Below are positions 6,937-14,678 of a stretch of 21,935 nucleotides of DNA, piece by piece. The notes beneath the pieces were generated by a model. That model searched no databases and was not told the DNA's origin. It saw only the letters and a program-made list of their open reading frames with translations. A program made the translations under genes and the position numbers. The stretch comes from Xanthobacteraceae bacterium (lineage in GTDB: Bacteria; Pseudomonadota; Alphaproteobacteria; Rhizobiales; Xanthobacteraceae). Every line of letters starts with the position of its first letter. Positions within the stretch are counted from its first letter, which is position 1. The stretch covers positions 1 to 21,935 of the forward strand of contig JAIESC010000078.1 of NCBI GenBank assembly GCA_019746355.1. Direction: 5' to 3'.

Positions 6937-7797
6937 CTATTTCTCGTCCCGAATGACGTTCCTCAGCGTGCCGATCTCCGGCACGGTCATCTCGAACACG
7001 TCGCCGGCCTTGAGCCACGTCCGCTCGCCGTCCTTCTGGTTGAGCTTGATCGGCGTGCCGGTGCAGATGATGTCGCCGGGCTTCAAGGTCATGAAGGTGG
7101 AGACGTAGGACAGGATATCGGCGAACTTGAAGATCATGCTGTCGGTGGTGTCGTCCTGCGTCACCTCGCCGTTGATCTTGCAAGTGATGTGCAGCGGCTT
7201 TCCCAGGTCGACACCGGTGGTGATCCACGGCCCCATGCTGCCGGTCGCGTCCCAGGCCTTGCCCTGGGTGACGTTGAAGCGGCCATGCCTGATCCAGTCG
7301 CGGATCGTGCCTTCATTGCACATGGTGACGCCGGCGACCCATTCGAAGGCGCGATCCTTCGGGATGCGGCGGCCGGTCTTGCCGATGACGAGGCAGATCT
7401 CGCCCTCGTATTCGAGCTGCTCGGATTCCGGCGGCCGGAGGATCGGCGCGTTGTGCGCCACGAACGAGTTCGGCGGCTTGAAGAACATGCTCGGATACCT
7501 GGCCTCGGTGTTGCCGCCGGCGGCCTCGAGTTCGGTGTCGCGCTTGGCGTAGTTGACGCCGATGCACAGGATCTTCTCGCCGCCCGGCACCGGCGGCAGC
7601 ATCTCGACCTCGGACAGCTGGAAATCCGGCCGCACGCCCGCCACCAGCGTCTTCACCTGATCGAGCGCGTCGAGCCGCAGGATGTCGAGCACCGACTGAA
7701 TCCGGGGCGCAAGCCGCGGCTTGAGGTCGACGATCCCGTCGCCCACGACGACCCCGAAGCTCGCACGGCCGCGGATGTTATAGGTGGCCAGATTCAT
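6937..7797 (-). CDS. Fumarylacetoacetate hydrolase (FAH) family protein
   Basis: A 286-residue cytoplasmic metal-dependent enzyme of the FAH superfamily. The family includes acylpyruvate hydrolases, HpcE/HpaG-type isomerase/decarboxylases of homoprotocatechuate breakdown and 2-hydroxyhepta-2,4-dienedioate isomerases. The core motif ILCIGVNYAKRDTEL is at 76-90, with an adjacent FFKPPNSFV. Metal ligands Glu131 and Glu133 are in LEYEGEICLVIGK. The third acidic ligand, usually Asp in (N)D-x-S-x-R-D, is Glu162 in CNEGTIRDW. The C-terminal part contains GDIICTGTP, typical of the family. The ATG at 7797 follows GGGAG. The gene is divergent from the extradiol dioxygenase at 7914 and probably acts on a ring-cleavage product or a related oxo-acid. 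The exact substrate cannot be told from sequence. Confidence 0.85.
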   Translation of the reverse strand: MNLATYNIRGRASFGVVVGDGIVDLKPRLAPRIQSVLDILRLDALDQVKTLVAGVRPDFQLSEVEMLPPVPGGEKILCIGVNYAKRDTELEAAGGNTEARYPSMFFKPPNSFVAHNAPILRPPESEQLEYEGEICLVIGKTGRRIPKDRAFEWVAGVTMCNEGTIRDWIRHGRFNVTQGKAWDATGSMGPWITTGVDLGKPLHITCKINGEVTQDDTTDSMIFKFADILSYVSTFMTLKPGDIICTGTPIKLNQKDGERTWLKAGDVFEMTVPEIGTLRNVIRDEK

Positions 7798-7913
7798 GCA
7801 GACTCCCAGCAGCAGAACGGTCGCACCGGCGCGCAAAGGGCGGCGCGGCGCGAGTCGCTCGTGTTACAATAAGCCGTAGGCAACCGCCATAGAACCCGCC
7901 AAAAGAACTTGCA
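7798..7913. promoter_or_regulatory. Divergent promoter region, FAH gene / extradiol dioxygenase
   Basis: This 116-bp region separates two divergently transcribed catabolic genes and must hold both promoters if they are not read from elsewhere. A TACAAT at 7865-7870 is a plausible -10 for the rightward gene, but no good -35 lies at the proper distance. I see no strong operator palindrome. Confidence 0.4.
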
Positions 7914-8900
7914 ATGCCGATCCGCAGGCCCGTCTTCGATCCCCCCTTCAATGTCGTCCGCGCCAGCCATGTGGAACTGGTCGTGCGCGACCTCGCCCGC
8001 TCCCGTGCCTTTTACGTGGATTGCCTCGGCTACCTGCCGAGCGCCGAGGAGCACGGGGCGCTTTACCTCCGCGCGGTCGAGGAGCGAAACCACCATTCGG
8101 TGGTGCTGCGGCAGGCCAAGGAGGCGGGTGCGACGACGATCGCCTTCAAGGTCGCAAGCGAGGACGACCTCGACCGCGCCGCCGCCTGGTTCAAGCGGCG
8201 CAACCTGCCCACCTCGTTTCCCGAGGTGCCCTATCAGGGCCGCACGCTGCGGACCGCCGACATCACCGGCATGCCGCTGGAGCTCTATTTCAAGATGGAC
8301 CAAGGCGGGCGGATGCTGCAGCGCTACACCGCCTATCAGGGCGCCCGCATCCAGCGCATCGACCACATCAACTGCTTCACGCCGGACGTGCAGGCATCCT
8401 ATGACTTCTACACCGAGCTCGGCTTCCGCCTGACCGAATACACCGAGACCGACGACACTCGCGATCCGAAGCTCTGGGCGGTATGGTTGCACCGCAAGGG
8501 CAACGTGCACGACCTCGCCTTCACCAACGGCCGCGGGCCGCGGCTGCACCATATCGGAGTCTGGGCGGCCGGGCCGCTCGACATCCTGCACCTCTGCGAC
8601 GTGATGGCGACGTCGGGATACCTGCCGAACATGGAGCGCGGACCGGGACGCCACGGCATTTCGAACGCATTCTTCCTCTATATCCGCGATCCGGACGGAC
8701 ATCGCATCGAGCTGTTCACCAGCGACTATCTCACCGTCGATCCCGACCTCGAGCCGCTGCGCTGGTCCCTGACCGATCCGCAGCGCCAGACGCTTTGGGG
8801 TCATCCCGCGCCGAAATCCTGGTTCGAGGAGGGTTCGGAGTTTTCTTCCGTGCCGGTCCGCGATCCGGTATTGGAGGCACGGCCGGTGGTGGCGCGATAG
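7914..8900 (+). CDS. Extradiol ring-cleavage dioxygenase, homoprotocatechuate 2,3-dioxygenase-like
   Basis: A 328-residue type I (vicinal oxygen chelate) extradiol dioxygenase with two beta-alpha-beta modules: about 15-130, non-catalytic, and 146-270, catalytic. The iron ligands are His151 (RIDHINCF), His213 (LHHIGVW) and Glu266 (HRIELF). Second-sphere residues known from homoprotocatechuate 2,3-dioxygenase (HPCD) also align: Asn153, Trp188, His199, Arg242, His247 and Tyr256. The segment ERGPGRHGISNAFFLYIRDPDGHRIE is highly diagnostic; the C-terminal extension through WGHPAPKSWFEE also fits HPCD. The ribosome site is weak (AAAGAA). The rest of the classical hpa pathway (hpaE, hpaF, hpaH, hpaI) is not in the window, so the natural catechol may differ from homoprotocatechuate. 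Gene symbol hpaD would be reasonable if the substrate is confirmed. Confidence 0.85.
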   Translation: MPIRRPVFDPPFNVVRASHVELVVRDLARSRAFYVDCLGYLPSAEEHGALYLRAVEERNHHSVVLRQAKEAGATTIAFKVASEDDLDRAAAWFKRRNLPTSFPEVPYQGRTLRTADITGMPLELYFKMDQGGRMLQRYTAYQGARIQRIDHINCFTPDVQASYDFYTELGFRLTEYTETDDTRDPKLWAVWLHRKGNVHDLAFTNGRGPRLHHIGVWAAGPLDILHLCDVMATSGYLPNMERGPGRHGISNAFFLYIRDPDGHRIELFTSDYLTVDPDLEPLRWSLTDPQRQTLWGHPAPKSWFEEGSEFSSVPVRDPVLEARPVVAR

Positions 8901-8935
8901 CTTCGCCAAGGCGGGCCGAGACAAAGGAGGGCCAC

Positions 8936-9187
8936 GTGTCATTCTTAATGCGACGGATTTCCGTTTCGGTCCTGGAGCTGTTGATCCTGCTTGCCATCGC
9001 CATCGTCTTTGCGACGGTCTACCGGCTCTATTTCAGCCGCGCTGTCACCCTGACCCAGGTCTGCGAGCGGCTCGAAACGATGCAGAACAGCGAAACCGCC
9101 GACATGTTCGACAAGCTCGCGGGCGACGCGGCGGACTCCTGGAAGGAAGCCAACCGCCTCTGCCAGGTGCGGCGTCCGATGAGGTAG
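8936..9187 (+). CDS. Small single-pass membrane protein
   Basis: An 83-residue protein starting at GTG 8936, preceded by AAAGGAGG with five-base spacing, one of the strongest ribosome sites in the window. The protein is MSFLMRRISVSVLELLILLA followed by more hydrophobic residues (helix about 9-30), then a charged cytoplasmic or periplasmic tail with two cysteines (Cys43 and Cys76). The tail is predicted helical. I do not recognise a family. It sits 35 bp after the extradiol dioxygenase and 11 bp before the hydroxyacid dehydrogenase, all on one strand, so it should be expressed with them. An in-frame ATG at 8948 is an alternative start. It is easy to miss because the frame also continues far upstream through the dioxygenase gene as a shadow. 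Confidence 0.72.
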   Translation: MSFLMRRISVSVLELLILLAIAIVFATVYRLYFSRAVTLTQVCERLETMQNSETADMFDKLAGDAADSWKEANRLCQVRRPMR

Positions 9188-9198
9188 CAGCGCAATCC

Positions 9199-10101
9199 AT
9201 GAAAACCATCTTTATCGACTGCAACGCCCAGCTCGGCGCGGTGTGGCAGCGCGTCCACGGTCCGGACGATCCGCCGGTGACGATCAACACCGTTCCGTTC
9301 GAGAAGAACGACCTGCCGCGCGTCGTTGGCGACTACGAGATCGCCATCGACGACCACAGCTACATGCCGACCGCTCTGGTCCGGCAATGCAAGAACCTCA
9401 AGCACATCGTGTTTCTCGGCACCGGCGCGGCGAGCTACATGACCGTGCCCGAGATCGAGGCGCTCGGCGTCAAGGTGCACACCATCAAGGGCTATGGCGA
9501 CACGGCGGTCGCCGAGCAGACCATCGCGCTGATGATGGCGGCCTGCCGCGACCTCGCGCGCATGGACCGCTCCATCCGCGCCGGCACCTGGCAGCCGCTC
9601 GAAGGCATGCAGGTGTTCGGCAAGACGCTTGGCGTGATCGGGCTCGGCGGCATCGGTGCCGAGGTGGCGCGGATCGCCAAGGGCATGGGCATGAACGTGA
9701 TCGCCTGGAACCGCTCGCCGCGCCCCGACGCCGGCGTGCCGATGGTCGCGCTCGATGAGCTCCTGCAGAAATCCGATATCGTTTCGCTCAACCTCGTGCT
9801 CAACGACGAGACCCGCGGCTTCATCGACCGGGCCCGCATCGCGCGGATGAAGCCCGGCGTGATCCTGGTCAACACCGCCCGCGGCGCGCTGGTGGACGAA
9901 GCCGCGCTCCTGGACGCGCTGAAAAGCGGGCACATCCGCCACGCCGGCCTCGACGTGTTCCACAACGAACCGCTGAAGGCCGACAATCCGATCGCCGGGC
10001 TCGACAATGTCACGCTCGCGGCCCATGCCGCATTCCGCACGCTGGAGGCGTCGATGACGCTGCTGCGGCGGGCGATCGATATTGTGAAGAAGGTGCAGTA
10101 G
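9199..10101 (+). CDS. D-2-hydroxyacid dehydrogenase
   Basis: A 300-residue NAD(P)-dependent 2-hydroxyacid dehydrogenase (phosphoglycerate/glyoxylate/hydroxypyruvate reductase family). The Rossmann loop GLGGIG is at 148-153. The catalytic residues are all present: Arg228 in NTARGALVDE, Glu257 in FHNEP and His276 in AAHAAFRT. After the second nucleotide-binding strand the sequence is AWNRSP, with no acidic residue, which suggests a preference for NADP(H). It reduces a 2-oxo acid or oxidises a D-2-hydroxy acid; the substrate is not evident. The gene begins 11 bp after the small membrane protein. Its place in a ring-cleavage cluster suggests it handles a 2-oxo or hydroxy acid product of that pathway, which is inference. 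Confidence 0.88.
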   Translation: MKTIFIDCNAQLGAVWQRVHGPDDPPVTINTVPFEKNDLPRVVGDYEIAIDDHSYMPTALVRQCKNLKHIVFLGTGAASYMTVPEIEALGVKVHTIKGYGDTAVAEQTIALMMAACRDLARMDRSIRAGTWQPLEGMQVFGKTLGVIGLGGIGAEVARIAKGMGMNVIAWNRSPRPDAGVPMVALDELLQKSDIVSLNLVLNDETRGFIDRARIARMKPGVILVNTARGALVDEAALLDALKSGHIRHAGLDVFHNEPLKADNPIAGLDNVTLAAHAAFRTLEASMTLLRRAIDIVKKVQ

Positions 10102-10103
10102 TG

Positions 10104-10208
10104 GTCATTCCGGGACGGCGCGAAGCGCCCGGCCCGGAATCCAGATGCACGCTCTGAATACGCGTCTGGATTCCGGGCTCGCACGCTTCGCGTGCGCCCC
10201 GGAATGAC
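10104..10208. repeat. REP-like palindromic repeat before the Mo-hydroxylase operon
   Basis: The outer arms GTCATTCCGGG and CCCGGAATGAC enclose a perfect 13-bp inverted pair (CCCGGAATCCAGA at 10133-10145 and its complement at 10165-10177). There are also two small hairpins, GGCGC-GAA-GCGCC at 10117-10129 and CGCACG-CTTCG-CGTGCG at 10180-10196. This 'GTCATTCCGGG...' cruciform is a different family from those at 1939 and 6847 and is likewise common, from memory, in related genomes. It may insulate the downstream operon. Confidence 0.82.
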
Positions 10209-10279
10209 AGCGGGGCCGCATTGCCCGCGTCCGCGTTCCCGGCCAGAATAGGAAAAAAACTGACCAGGGAGGACGCGCA

Positions 10280-11128
10280 GTGAAGCCCGCGCCATTTGCC
10301 TATGCCAGGGCGAAATCGGTGGAGCACGCCATCGAGCTGCTGGCGCGCCCGGATGGCGAGGCACGTCTGCTCGCCGGCGGTCAGAGCCTGATCGCCACGC
10401 TCAACATGCGGCTGTCGGCGCCGAAGCTGCTGGTCGATCTCAACGGCGTCAGCGGACTTTCGGGCATTGCCGTGAGGAACGGCATGGTCGAGATCGGCGC
10501 GCTGACCCGCCATGCCGAGGTCGAGCACTCACCGGACATCGCCAAGCACGTCCCGCTGATTGCGCTGGCCATGCCGCACATCGGCCATGCCGCCATTCGC
10601 AACCGCGGCACACTCGGCGGCTCGATTGCGTTTGCCGATCCCGCGGCAGAGCTGCCCGCCTGCGCGCTGGCGCTCGGCGCCGACCTCGACATCGCAGGCC
10701 CCAAGGGCAAGCGCACGGTGAAGGCGGACGATTTCTTCATGGGCCTGTTCGAGACTGCGCTCGGACCACAGGACGTGCTGACCGCGATCCGCGTTCCAGC
10801 GGCAACCGCGGAAACCCGCACCGGCTTTGCCGAATTCGCCCGCCGGCATGGCGACTACGCCATGGTGGGGCTCGCGGCGAATGGCAAAGGAAACGGCGAG
10901 AAGCTGAGCGACGTCCGCCTCGCCTACTTCGGCGTCGGCAATACGCCGGTGCGGGCGAAGAAGGCGGAAGCAGCGCTTGCCGGCGGCGATGTCGACGCGG
11001 CGGTGAAGGCGCTGGCCAGCGATCTCGACCCGCACGACGACGTGCAGGCAAGCGCTGCAACCAAGAAGCATCTCGCCGGCGTGCTGCTGCGGCGGATCGC
11101 AAAGCAGCTCAGGGAGGCGCGGCCATGA
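10280..11128 (+). CDS. Molybdenum hydroxylase, FAD-binding (medium) subunit
   Basis: The 282-residue FAD subunit of a three-subunit molybdenum hydroxylase of the xanthine dehydrogenase/CO dehydrogenase family (CoxM, CutM, HcrB type). It passes electrons from the iron-sulfur subunit to an acceptor. FAD-binding motifs are AGGQSLI at 32-38 and NRGTLGGSIAFADPAAELP at 108-126. A CO_deh_flav_C-type domain follows from about 170. It starts with GTG at 10280, with GGGAGGA seven bases upstream. The stop codon overlaps the start of the iron-sulfur subunit gene by four bases (ATGA). The M-S-L gene order is that of coxMSL-type operons, but the substrate is not CO (see the large subunit). Confidence 0.9.
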   Translation: MKPAPFAYARAKSVEHAIELLARPDGEARLLAGGQSLIATLNMRLSAPKLLVDLNGVSGLSGIAVRNGMVEIGALTRHAEVEHSPDIAKHVPLIALAMPHIGHAAIRNRGTLGGSIAFADPAAELPACALALGADLDIAGPKGKRTVKADDFFMGLFETALGPQDVLTAIRVPAATAETRTGFAEFARRHGDYAMVGLAANGKGNGEKLSDVRLAYFGVGNTPVRAKKAEAALAGGDVDAAVKALASDLDPHDDVQASAATKKHLAGVLLRRIAKQLREARP

Positions 11129-11613
11129 GCGACATGCGCTGTGATATCTCGCTGACGGTGAACGGCGAGGCCGTGCACGAGACGGTCGATGCCCGGCAAT
11201 CGCTGGTCGATTTCCTGCGCGAGCAGCTGGTGCTGACCGGCAGCCATATCGGCTGCGAGCACGGCGTGTGCGGCGCCTGCACGGTGCGGGTGAACGGCGT
11301 CATCGTGCGCGGCTGTCTGATGCTGGCGGCGCAATGCGAGGGCGCCAAGGTCGAGACCATCGAGGGCGTGTCCGACTCGGGCGAGATCGCCGACCTGCAG
11401 GAGGCGTTCGAGAAAAGAAACGCCCTGCAATGCGGCTTCTGTACCCCCGGCATGCTGCTGACCGCGCAGGAGCTGCTGACCACCGGTCACGTCCCGAGCC
11501 GCGAACAGATCCGCGAGCACATTTCCGGGAACTACTGCCGCTGCACCGGCTATCACGCCATCGTCGACGCCATCGAGGCGGTGGCGAAGGCGCGCGCGGG
11601 AGGACAAAAATGA
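11125..11613 (+). CDS. Molybdenum hydroxylase, [2Fe-2S] (small) subunit
   Basis: The 162-residue iron-sulfur subunit (CoxS, CutS, HcrC type) carries two [2Fe-2S] clusters. The N-terminal ferredoxin-like domain has Cys44, Cys49 and Cys52 (GCEHGVCGACTV) and Cys64. The C-terminal helical domain has Cys103 and Cys106 (QCGFCTPGM) and Cys138 and Cys140 (NYCRCTGYH). All eight cluster ligands and Gln102, next to the molybdopterin, are present. The gene overlaps both neighbours by four bases (ATGA at each junction), so the three subunits are translationally coupled. There is no export signal, so the complex is cytoplasmic. Confidence 0.93.
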   Translation: MSDMRCDISLTVNGEAVHETVDARQSLVDFLREQLVLTGSHIGCEHGVCGACTVRVNGVIVRGCLMLAAQCEGAKVETIEGVSDSGEIADLQEAFEKRNALQCGFCTPGMLLTAQELLTTGHVPSREQIREHISGNYCRCTGYHAIVDAIEAVAKARAGGQK

Positions 11614-14006
11614 AGATCGTCGACGACTCCCCGCCCGTGCTCACCGCGCTTGACCGGCCGAACTCCTATATCGGCCGCTCGGTGCCGCGACCTAACATGG
11701 CGCGGCTCACCCAGGGCCGCGCGCAATATGTCAGCGACGTGGTGCTGCCGCGCATGGCGCATGTGGCGTTCGTGCGCTCGCCGCACGCGCATGCGAAGAT
11801 CAACAGCATCAATTCGGATGCGGCGAAGAAGGTCCCGGGCGTGATCGCCGTGGTCACCGGCGCGGAGCTTGCGAAGGTCATCACGCCCTGGGTCGGCGTG
11901 CTCACGCATCTGAAGGGCATCAAGTCTGCGCCACAGCACGCCATCGCGGTCGATCGCGCCTGCTGGGCCGGTGAAGCGGTTTGCGCCGTGGTGGCGCGCG
12001 GCCGCGCCGAGGCCGAGGACGGCTGCGGTCTGGTCGAGGTCGAGTACGAGGAGCTTGCGGCCGTCACCGATCCCGAGACCGCGCTCGACCCGAACACGCC
12101 GGTGATCCATCCCGAGCTCGGCGACAATCTCACCTTCGAGCGCGTGCACGTCGCGGGCGATCCCGACAAGGGCTTTGCCGACGCCGACGAGGTGGTCGAG
12201 ACCACCTTCGTATTCGGCCGCCACACCGGCGTCTGCAACGAGGCACGCTCGATCGTCGCCGACTGGAACACTGGTGAGCAGCGCATGACCGTGTACCAGG
12301 GCACGCAGGCGCCGCATATGATGCAGAACCTGTTCGCCAAGCATCTCAATCTGCAAGAGCACCAGATCCGCGTCGTCACCAAGGACGTCGGCGGCTCGTT
12401 CGGCATCAAGGTGCACACCTATGCCGACGAGATGGCGACGGTGGCGCTGTCGAAGCTGCTCAAGCGGCCCATCAAGTTCGTCGCCGACCGGATCGAAAGC
12501 TTCGTCACCGACATCCACGCCCGCGACCACCGCGTCAAGGCGAAGATCGGCGTGAAGCAGGACGGCACGATCACCGCCTGGGAGATCGACGACCTCACCG
12601 GCATCGGCCCCTACTCGGTCTATCCGCGCACCTCGGGCATCGAGGCGAACCAGGTGGTGAACCTGACCGGCGGGCCCTACACCTGCGGCAACTACAAGGC
12701 CCGCGCCCGAGTCGTGTTCCAGAACAAGAACGTGATGTGCCAGTACCGCGCGGTCGGCCATCCGATCGCCACGGCCGTCACCGAAGGCCTGGTCGAGTTG
12801 GCGGCGCAGCGGATCGGCATGGACCCGCTGGAGATCCGGCGGCGCAATCTCATCGCCGACGATGCGCATCCCTCACAGGGCCCGTCGGGCATCAAGTTCG
12901 AGGCGCTGTCGCATCACGAGGCGCTGGCGCATCTCGACGCGATGATGAACTACGCGGGGCTCCGCGCCGAGCAGGAGAAGCTGCGCAAGCAGGGCATCTA
13001 TCGCGGGATCGGCTTTGCGAGCTTCGTCGAGGTGACCAATCCGAGTGCGGCGTTTTACGGCGTCGGCGGCGCGCGCATCTCCGCGCAGGACGGCGCCACG
13101 GTCCGCCTCGATGCAACAGGCGCGATCTTCTGCCACACCGGCGTCAGCGAGCAGGGCCAGGGCGCTGAAGCCGTGATTGCGCAATGTGTCGCGTCCTCGT
13201 TCGGCGTGCCGATGGACAAGGTGCGCGTGATCATGGGCGACACCGACAACACGCCCTATGGCGGCGGCACCTGGGCGTCGCGCGCGGCGGGAATCGGCGG
13301 CGAGGCGGCCTGGCAGGCCGGCAAGGCGCTGCGGCAGAACGTGCTCGCGGTCGCGGGCAGCATTTTGCAAGCGAAGCCCGAGACCATGGATATCCGGAAC
13401 AGCGTGGTGGTCGACAAGGACACCGGCAAGGAGCGCATCGGCCTCGATGAGGTGGCGCGCATCGCCTACTTCCGGCCGGACACCCTGCCGTCCGGCATTC
13501 AGGCCGAGCTGGTGGCGACGCGCCACTATGTGCCGCGCGCCTGGGCCTTCTCGTTCACCAACGGCATCCAGGCGAGCTATCTCGAGGTCGACACCGACTC
13601 GGGCTTCGTCAAGCTCCTGAAGCACTGGTGCATCGAGGACTGCGGCACGGTGATCAACCCGCAACTGGTCGACGAGCAGGTGCGCGGCGGCGTGGTGCAG
13701 GGCATCGGCGCGGCCCTGTTCGAGCATTGCCAGTACGACGAGCGCGGCCAGCTCCTGAACGGCAACATGGCCGACTACCTCGTGCCGATGGCGGTGGAGA
13801 TGCCGGACATCGAGGTGGGGCACGTGGTGACGCCGACCGCCGACAGCGAACTGGGCGCGAAGGGCGCGGGCGAAGCCGGCACCGCCGGCGCACCGGGCTC
13901 GGTGATGAACGCGATCAACGATGCGCTGCGGCCGCTCGGCGCGAAAACGCTGACCGACATGCCGTTCACGCCGGACAAGATTCTGCAGGCGCTGGGAAAA
14001 GTATAG
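11610..14006 (+). CDS. Molybdenum hydroxylase, molybdopterin-binding (large) subunit
   Basis: The 798-residue catalytic subunit, full length for the CoxL/CutL/xanthine dehydrogenase family. It binds the molybdenum-cytosine-dinucleotide or Mo-pterin cofactor and hydroxylates a substrate with water as oxygen source. Motifs: a YQGTQAPH segment near 229-236, GGSFGIK at 261-267, a GQG segment around the GVSEQGQGAEAV region, and the catalytic glutamate Glu755 in GAKGAGEAG. At the active-site loop the sequence is CQYRAVGHP (377-385). It has neither the CO dehydrogenase form I signature (AYRCSFR) nor the common AYRGAGRPE. Carbon monoxide is therefore unlikely as substrate, and an aromatic or heterocyclic compound more likely. 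The ATG at 11610 follows GGGAGGA and overlaps the small-subunit stop; earlier in-frame sequence is not coding. It ends two bases before the convergent toxin gene. Confidence 0.9.
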   Translation: MKIVDDSPPVLTALDRPNSYIGRSVPRPNMARLTQGRAQYVSDVVLPRMAHVAFVRSPHAHAKINSINSDAAKKVPGVIAVVTGAELAKVITPWVGVLTHLKGIKSAPQHAIAVDRACWAGEAVCAVVARGRAEAEDGCGLVEVEYEELAAVTDPETALDPNTPVIHPELGDNLTFERVHVAGDPDKGFADADEVVETTFVFGRHTGVCNEARSIVADWNTGEQRMTVYQGTQAPHMMQNLFAKHLNLQEHQIRVVTKDVGGSFGIKVHTYADEMATVALSKLLKRPIKFVADRIESFVTDIHARDHRVKAKIGVKQDGTITAWEIDDLTGIGPYSVYPRTSGIEANQVVNLTGGPYTCGNYKARARVVFQNKNVMCQYRAVGHPIATAVTEGLVELAAQRIGMDPLEIRRRNLIADDAHPSQGPSGIKFEALSHHEALAHLDAMMNYAGLRAEQEKLRKQGIYRGIGFASFVEVTNPSAAFYGVGGARISAQDGATVRLDATGAIFCHTGVSEQGQGAEAVIAQCVASSFGVPMDKVRVIMGDTDNTPYGGGTWASRAAGIGGEAAWQAGKALRQNVLAVAGSILQAKPETMDIRNSVVVDKDTGKERIGLDEVARIAYFRPDTLPSGIQAELVATRHYVPRAWAFSFTNGIQASYLEVDTDSGFVKLLKHWCIEDCGTVINPQLVDEQVRGGVVQGIGAALFEHCQYDERGQLLNGNMADYLVPMAVEMPDIEVGHVVTPTADSELGAKGAGEAGTAGAPGSVMNAINDALRPLGAKTLTDMPFTPDKILQALGKV

Positions 14007-14008
14007 GA

Positions 14009-14422
14009 CTAGGCGCGCCAAGGATCGACGACGGGTACGCGCAGGTCATCGAAGTGACGAACGTTGCGCGTGGCGAGCGCGGCGTTCTGTGCGAGGGCAA
14101 TACCGGCAATCATGGTGTCGCGGCCCTCCTTCGGACGGCCCGCAGCATGGCGAAGCGCCATCAGACGTGCTGCCTCCTCCGCCGCCACGCGATCGAACGG
14201 AAGAATCCGACCAGCTAGATCCTCATCAACCAAGACCGCAAACGCCGCTTCAGCAGCAGCGCGGCGCCGTCCTGTCGGCAAGATGGAAAGCCCGGCTCGG
14301 ATTTCGAACGTCGTAATTGTCGTTGTCCAAACCGACAACAATGGCTGTCGATTCAGCCATTCGACGACCTCCGTCTGCGAGCGCATGATCGCAGACATTA
14401 CGTCGGTGTCGAGAATGATCAT
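14009..14422 (-). CDS. PIN-domain toxin, VapC/FitB type
   Basis: A 137-residue PIN-domain ribonuclease toxin. The acidic active-site residues are Asp5 (ILDTDV), Glu40 (TTFEIRAG) and Asp102 (RDTMIAG), with ATRNVRHF at 117-124 as in FitB-like proteins. These coordinate Mg2+ or Mn2+ for RNA cleavage. The protein fits the FitB/StbB subgroup better than classical VapC. Its start overlaps the antitoxin stop by four bases (14419-14422), the usual toxin-antitoxin coupling. It ends two bases from the large subunit of the Mo hydroxylase on the opposite strand, with no room for a separate terminator. Confidence 0.88.
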   Translation of the reverse strand: MIILDTDVMSAIMRSQTEVVEWLNRQPLLSVWTTTITTFEIRAGLSILPTGRRRAAAEAAFAVLVDEDLAGRILPFDRVAAEEAARLMALRHAAGRPKEGRDTMIAGIALAQNAALATRNVRHFDDLRVPVVDPWRA

Positions 14423-14670
14423 CGCCTGAATTTCGGAACGCGTGGCTCGATCTCAAACGCCTGCAAGTCTTCTTCTTGAAGTCCAATCCCCTTGAATCGC
14501 TCGGCGATACGCGTACCTAGCCCCTTTTCCGATTTACCCTCGTCTTTAACAGCATTGCGCAGGATGTCCCGGACCTCCTCTTCCATGGAGTGCCCATGGC
14601 GCTCGGCGCGGCGCTGCAGTTTGCGCTTCAATGTGTCGTCGATCTTGCGGACGAGGATTTGGCCCATCAT
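14419..14670 (-). CDS. Ribbon-helix-helix antitoxin, FitA/VapB type
   Basis: An 83-residue antitoxin. The N-terminal GQILVRKIDDTLKRKLQRRA followed by HGHSMEEEVRDILRNAV is a ribbon-helix-helix DNA-binding domain of the FitA/StbC type. The C-terminal tail, rich in acidic residues and ending PRVPKFRR, should wrap the toxin. AGGAG lies just upstream. Two adjacent ATGs (14670 and 14667) could start translation, and the second has the better spacing. The gene precedes the toxin and is preceded by a perfect operator-like palindrome that overlaps its promoter, so autoregulation by the toxin-antitoxin complex is expected. Confidence 0.88.
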   Translation of the reverse strand: MMGQILVRKIDDTLKRKLQRRAERHGHSMEEEVRDILRNAVKDEGKSEKGLGTRIAERFKGIGLQEEDLQAFEIEPRVPKFRR

Positions 14671-14678
14671 CGGACTCC

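Noticed and set aside
8483..8935. Upstream part of the 234-codon frame that ends at 9187
   Set aside because: It overlaps the dioxygenase in another frame and lacks motifs. Only the part from the GTG at 8936, with its own ribosome site, is credible.
11610..14006. Carbon monoxide dehydrogenase large subunit
   Set aside because: The active-site loop is CQYRAVGHP, not the form I AYRCSFR or form II AYRGAGR signature, so only the general Mo-hydroxylase family is supported.
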